A stretch of 64,000 nt of DNA, taken from assembly GCF_002101705.1 (NCBI RefSeq), contig NZ_LQPC01000047.1, forward strand, positions 248,001-312,000, read 5' to 3'. This document shows positions 59,807-64,000 of this stretch, one piece after another. Position 1 is the first letter of the stretch. Each line of letters starts with the position of its first letter. Below the pieces are notes generated by a model. The model was not told the DNA's origin, did no database searches, and saw nothing but the letters and a program-made list of their open reading frames with translations. The position numbers and the translations under genes are program-made. This DNA comes from Mycolicibacterium iranicum. GTDB lineage: Bacteria > Actinomycetota > Actinomycetes > Mycobacteriales > Mycobacteriaceae.

Positions 59807-62800
59807 ATGGTACTGCCGGTCTTTGTCGACCCACGTGATCATGATGCGGTGCTCATCGAGCTCGACAGTCTGATCACTGGCGCAGGCAGCCTTCGCCCCT
59901 ATCACAGGGCGCGCGAGTTCGTGCGCGAGTTGGCTTCTGCCGGCGTGCGCACTGCCGCTTACTCCTCGGCCGGAGGGTGTGCACAGAAGCTGACATCCAT
60001 CGGGCTGACCGAGGTGTTCGCCGCAGTGGTGGACGGCCCAGCCGGCGACGCTGCGGAGAAGCTCGGTCTCCCCCCCAACCGGTGCGTCGTCGTCGATCAC
60101 ACCTCGGCCGGGGTGGCTGCTGCGTGTGAGGGCGGTTTCGGCCTGGTGATCGGCGTGGACCTGACAGGTGATGCGGCCCGCATCGTGCAGAGCGGCGCCG
60201 ACGCGGTGGTTCCCGACGTTGTCACGCTGAGCGTGCGCAGCGGCTACGAATCTGTGGCTGTGATGCCCGACGCGCTCGCCGCTTTCGACGAGGTTGCCTC
60301 CCTGGCTGTGACGCGTCGACCGGTGCTGCTCCTCGACTTCGACGGAACTCTGTCGGAGATTGTCGACGACCCGGCCAAAGCCGAATTGCCGCCGCGCACC
60401 GCCGAAGTGGTCGAAAGTCTGGCACGTTACTGCCCTGTCGCGATACTCAGTGGTCGCGGCCTTGCCGATCTGCGCGATCGCGTCACGCTTCACGGTGTGT
60501 GGTACGGGGGCAGCCACGGCATCGAACTCGTGTCACCGGACGGTGCCGGACACCACAACCCGCGTGCGACCGAAGCGCTGCGTGCGCTGAGTCCCGCTGT
60601 ACCCGACCTGACGGAACAGCTCGGTGATGTCCAGGGCATCGTCATCGAGGACAAACGCTTTGCGATCGCAGTGCACTACCGCAACGTGGCCGACGACGTC
60701 GTCGACGGCGTGATCGCAGCTGTTCGCAGGGTCGGGCGCGCCCGCCACCTACGCGTTTCGTCGGGGCGGAAGGTGATCGAGCTGCGTCCCGACATCGACT
60801 GGGACAAAGGGCGGGCGGTCGACTGGATTCTCAATCAGATCGACGGACAGGATCTGGCGCTGCCTGTCTACATCGGAGACGACAGCACCGACGAGGACGC
60901 CTTTGACGTGCTCAGGCACAAGGGCGTGGGAATTGCGGTGCGCCAGGGGCTTTCCGACAAGCGACGGTCATCGGCACGGTTCTGTCTGGCCGACCCCGAA
61001 TCCGTCTGCACGTTCTTGTCCCGGCTGGAACAGCGACTCGGCGATGAGGCCGACGGCGCCGGTGACTCCTGGAGCCTGGTGTTCGACGGCTACGAGCGAG
61101 AACAGGAGAGGCTTCGAGAGTCGTTGTGCACGACGGGCAACGGGTACCTCGCTGTGCGCGGCGCCGCACCCGAGGCCCATGCCGGACAGTTCCACTACCC
61201 GGGGACCTATATCGCCGGCGTGTACAACCGGCTCACCGATTCGGTCGCAGGCACGCCTGTCGCCAACGAAAGTCTGGTCAACCTGCCGAACTGGTTGCCG
61301 GTCTCGTTCCGGGTGGATGGTGGAGCGTGGTTCGACATCGACCGCACTCCACCGGCGTCCTATCGCGTGATATTCGATTTGCGTCGCGCGACGCTGATCC
61401 GGACGTTCACCGTCTGTGACGAGGACGGGCGCACCACCGAGATCACTCAGCGGCGGTTCGTTTCGATGCAGCAGCCGCATGTGGCGGCAATGCAGACAAT
61501 GGTTCGGCCGTTGGACTGGGAAGGCTTGCTGGAGATCCGTTCGACACTGGATGGCGGCGTTGCGAACACGGGCGTCGACCGTTATCGCGACCTGGCGTCC
61601 AGGCACCTGAACATCACCGAGATTCGGGAGTTGTCCGAAGATTGCGCGCTGCTGGCCGCAGAGACCACACAGTCCAGGATTCGCATCGCTCTCACCGTCC
61701 GCAACGCGCTGCGGTGTGGGGGAGCAGCCTCGGAGGATCGTGAAGTCCGACGCATGCCGATCGTCGGCGATGTCCACGTCGGCCATCAGTTCTCGGTCGA
61801 CCTGGCACCAGGTCACACGGTATTGCTGGAGAAGACCGCGTGCGTGTTCACCAGCCGGGACCACGGCATCGGCGAACCTGTCGAAGCCGGTATCCGTGAG
61901 ATCAGCAGGGTCGCAGGTTTCACCGAACTCCAGCGGGGACACCAGCTCTCCTGGGCGCACCTGTGGGAGCGCTTCACCATCGATATCAGCCGTGACGTCG
62001 AGACACTGCGCGTCGTGCGGCTCCATCAGCTTCATCTGCTGCAGACGCTGTCGCGCCACACCGCAGACCTCGACGTCGGTGTCCCGGCGCGGGGCTTGCA
62101 CGGCGAGGCGTACCGGGGCCACGTCTTCTGGGACGAACTGTTCGTCTTTCCGGTCACCAATCTGCGGATGCCTGAGGTCACGCGGTCACTGCTGATGTAC
62201 CGCTACCGCCGGTTGCCCGAAGCCCGCCTCGCCGCACGTGAAAGGGGGTATCGAGGCGCTATGTTTCCGTGGCAGTCCGGCAGCAGTGGACGCGAGGAGA
62301 GCCAGCAGTTGCATCTCAATCCCCGTTCGGGGCATTGGAATCCCGATGCGAGCGCCCGGGCACATCATGTCGGCATCGCGATCGCCTACAACGTCTGGCA
62401 GTACTACCAGGCCACCGGCAACTGGGGTTTCCTGATCGATTACGGAGCGGAAATGCTGACCGACATCGCTCGATTCTGGGTGAGCCGGGCCAGATTCGAC
62501 AGCACACGCAACCGATATGTCGTCACCGGCGTCATCGGGCCCGATGAGTTCCATTGCGGCTATCCGGGGCGCGACTACGACGGAATCGACAACAATGCCT
62601 ACACCAACGTGATGGCAGTATGGGTGATATTGCGGGCACTGGACGCCCTTGAGTGGGTCCCGTTGTCCCACCGGCTGAACCTGTTGGAGAAGCTGGGAAT
62701 TGATGACGACGAGATCGCGCAGTGGGAGGATGTCAGCCGCCGGATGTTCGTGCCCTTCCACGACGGCGTCATCAGCCAGTTCGAGGGTTACGAGAATTTG

Positions 62801-63457
62801 CGCGAACTCGACTGGGACGCCTATCGGACGCGCTACGGAAGCCTGCAGCGCCTGGACCGGATCCTGGACGCCGAGAACGACAACGCCAACAACTACAAGG
62901 CCGCCAAACAGGCCGACACGGTCATGCTCTTCTACCTCTTGTCGTCCGACGAACTCTACGAGCTGTTCGATCGACTCGGCTACACGTTCACTCCGGACCA
63001 GATACCGGCGACGATCGACTACTACCGGTCGCGCACCTCACACGGTTCGACGCTGAGCGCTGTCGTGCACTCCTGGGTGACGGCGCGCGGTGACCGCGCC
63101 GAGGCGATGCGCTATTTCAAACAGGCGTTGGACTCCGATGTCGTCGACATCCAGCGCGGCACCACTGCCGAAGGAATTCATCTCGCTGCGATGGCAGGCA
63201 GTGTCGACCTGCTGCAGCGGTGCTTCACCGGCCTCGAACTCCGTGATGATCGGATTGTCATCGGCCCGCTGTGGCCGGAGTCGCTGGGCGGCTTGGCCTT
63301 TCCATTCCGGTACCGAGGTCATCGGCTCCGGCTCAGCGTACGCGGACGGGGTGCCACCCTCAGCGCGGAACCCGGGGACGCACCGCCCGTCCAGGTCGAG
63401 TGCCGCGGTGCACAGCAGACCCTGGTCGCAGGCGGAACCGTGCGATTCAGCCGGTAG
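59807..63457 (+). CDS. otsB1: OtsB trehalose-6-phosphate phosphatase fused to GH65 phosphorylase
   Basis: The 1216-residue protein has three parts. Residues 1-165 are a HAD/phosphomutase-like module without clear catalytic Asp. Residues 170-410 are a trehalose-phosphatase domain with LLDFDGTL (D177 and D179) and GDDSTDEDAF. Residues 420-1216 are a glycoside hydrolase 65 domain of the maltose/trehalose phosphorylase type, with general-acid E914 in GPDEFH. It matches Rv2006 (otsB1). It may remove phosphate from, then phosphorolyse, trehalose-type sugars. ATG 59807 has a GAGGAG site. Confidence 0.92.
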   Translation: MVLPVFVDPRDHDAVLIELDSLITGAGSLRPYHRAREFVRELASAGVRTAAYSSAGGCAQKLTSIGLTEVFAAVVDGPAGDAAEKLGLPPNRCVVVDHTSAGVAAACEGGFGLVIGVDLTGDAARIVQSGADAVVPDVVTLSVRSGYESVAVMPDALAAFDEVASLAVTRRPVLLLDFDGTLSEIVDDPAKAELPPRTAEVVESLARYCPVAILSGRGLADLRDRVTLHGVWYGGSHGIELVSPDGAGHHNPRATEALRALSPAVPDLTEQLGDVQGIVIEDKRFAIAVHYRNVADDVVDGVIAAVRRVGRARHLRVSSGRKVIELRPDIDWDKGRAVDWILNQIDGQDLALPVYIGDDSTDEDAFDVLRHKGVGIAVRQGLSDKRRSSARFCLADPESVCTFLSRLEQRLGDEADGAGDSWSLVFDGYEREQERLRESLCTTGNGYLAVRGAAPEAHAGQFHYPGTYIAGVYNRLTDSVAGTPVANESLVNLPNWLPVSFRVDGGAWFDIDRTPPASYRVIFDLRRATLIRTFTVCDEDGRTTEITQRRFVSMQQPHVAAMQTMVRPLDWEGLLEIRSTLDGGVANTGVDRYRDLASRHLNITEIRELSEDCALLAAETTQSRIRIALTVRNALRCGGAASEDREVRRMPIVGDVHVGHQFSVDLAPGHTVLLEKTACVFTSRDHGIGEPVEAGIREISRVAGFTELQRGHQLSWAHLWERFTIDISRDVETLRVVRLHQLHLLQTLSRHTADLDVGVPARGLHGEAYRGHVFWDELFVFPVTNLRMPEVTRSLLMYRYRRLPEARLAARERGYRGAMFPWQSGSSGREESQQLHLNPRSGHWNPDASARAHHVGIAIAYNVWQYYQATGNWGFLIDYGAEMLTDIARFWVSRARFDSTRNRYVVTGVIGPDEFHCGYPGRDYDGIDNNAYTNVMAVWVILRALDALEWVPLSHRLNLLEKLGIDDDEIAQWEDVSRRMFVPFHDGVISQFEGYENLRELDWDAYRTRYGSLQRLDRILDAENDNANNYKAAKQADTVMLFYLLSSDELYELFDRLGYTFTPDQIPATIDYYRSRTSHGSTLSAVVHSWVTARGDRAEAMRYFKQALDSDVVDIQRGTTAEGIHLAAMAGSVDLLQRCFTGLELRDDRIVIGPLWPESLGGLAFPFRYRGHRLRLSVRGRGATLSAEPGDAPPVQVECRGAQQTLVAGGTVRFSR

Positions 63458-64000
63458 CCTTCGCGACTGCCGTCCCCGCTTCACCGGCGACGATTCTGTC
63501 GATGTCGCGAAGCGCGCCGATCACCGCGGTGTTGCCGGTGTTGCCGGCGAATCCGCAGGCGGCCTCGACCTTGGGGCCCATCGAGCCCGCGGCGAAGTGC
63601 ATCGCTCCAAGTTCCTCAACGGTGATATGGGACAGTCGCTCCTGCTCGGGGGTGCCCCAGCCGCTGTAGACACCGTCGACGTCGGTGGCGATGACGAGCA
63701 GGTCCGCCTGGAGTTGTTCGGCCAGCAGCGCCGATGCCAGGTCTTTGTCGATGACCGCTTCGACGCCGCATAACCTGCCGGCTTCGTCGTAGGCAGTCGG
63801 GATCCCGCCGCCACCCGCGCAGATGACCACGGTCCCCGATTCCACCAGTGTGCGGATCGGCTCGATCTCGAAGATGCGCCGAGGTTTTGGGCTTGCCACC
63901 ACTCTGCGGAACCCATCGCCGTCGGGAGCGAAGGCCCAGCCGCTCTCGGCGCGTAGCCGATCCGATGCATCGCGGTCGTAGACCGGGCCGATCGGCTTCG
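63447..64000 (-). CDS. arcC: Carbamate kinase, N-terminal part cut by window end
   Basis: The visible 184 residues are the C-terminal part of an amino-acid-kinase-fold carbamate kinase. Family marks are KPIGPVYDRDAS, CAGGGGIPTAYDE, VIDKDLASALLAEQL, TDVDGVYSGWGTP, and GSMGPKVEAACGF. It makes ATP from carbamoyl phosphate and ADP. The frame is open to base 64000, so the start is beyond the window. It converges on the otsB fusion with an 11-bp overlap. No arginine deiminase gene is in view. Confidence 0.92.
   Translation of the reverse strand, partial: KPIGPVYDRDASDRLRAESGWAFAPDGDGFRRVVASPKPRRIFEIEPIRTLVESGTVVICAGGGGIPTAYDEAGRLCGVEAVIDKDLASALLAEQLQADLLVIATDVDGVYSGWGTPEQERLSHITVEELGAMHFAAGSMGPKVEAACGFAGNTGNTAVIGALRDIDRIVAGEAGTAVAKATG

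Overview
The window is chromosomal DNA from a high-GC actinobacterium, almost certainly a fast-growing mycobacterium (Mycolicibacterium type). The order of the first 27 kb reproduces the Mycobacterium tuberculosis Rv2693c to Rv2667 block in reverse. Mycobacterial hallmark genes are present (aftC, clpC2, hspX, devR, a RafH-type factor, an Rv2004c-like protein), and several promoters look leaderless. Rv names here are recalled from knowledge of these families; no search was run.

Region 1 (1-27,100) is conserved core: a DUF3159 tail, the ceoC/ceoB potassium-channel regulators, an APC transporter, a TRAM/TrmA-type RNA methyltransferase, NhaA, dxs, a secretory lipase, RNase D with DUF3000, the coproporphyrin haem genes hemE-hemY-chdC, a membrane GGDEF-EAL protein, msrB, aftC, a hydrolase-like lipoprotein with no catalytic serine, an Rv2671-like reductase, a ZapE ATPase, a GNAT, an MPT63-like secreted protein, a PPOX protein, an ECF sigma factor overlapping ogt, and clpC2 behind a double palindromic operator.

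Region 2 (27,100-41,200) is accessory. It holds small hypothetical genes and four tRNA genes (Val-GAC, Cys, Gly on the minus strand; Val-CAC on the plus strand). The Val-CAC gene is the attachment site of a 1.7-kb element whose only cargo is a Fic protein. It is bounded by 46-bp direct repeats, carries arm-type octamers and has no integrase. Next come a DUF305 lipoprotein, an OmpR-type two-component system and a 49-residue membrane ORF, linked by a shared 11-bp-spaced direct-repeat motif. An NlpC/P60 protein follows, then a copper locus: two RicR-type boxes, copZ, a RicR that has lost its copper-binding core, a CPH-type P1B ATPase and a His-rich membrane protein. A GGDEF protein closes the region.

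Region 3 (41,200-64,000) is a hypoxia/dormancy (DosR) island. It contains six universal stress proteins, hspX, two SRPBCC proteins (one with an in-frame amber codon), a RafH-type ribosome factor, a GNAT, an Rv1733c-like membrane protein, devR without a kinase partner, an Acg-type nitroreductase, an Rv2004c-like kinase, a metal P-type ATPase fused to a hemerythrin domain, a Met-rich DUF305 lipoprotein, a PEP synthase, an OtsB-GH65 fusion and a carbamate kinase cut by the window end. DosR-like boxes lie in most of its divergent promoter regions, so DevR probably drives most of the island. Its likely themes are ribosome hibernation, chaperoning, redox and metal balance, trehalose/glycogen carbon and anaerobic ATP.
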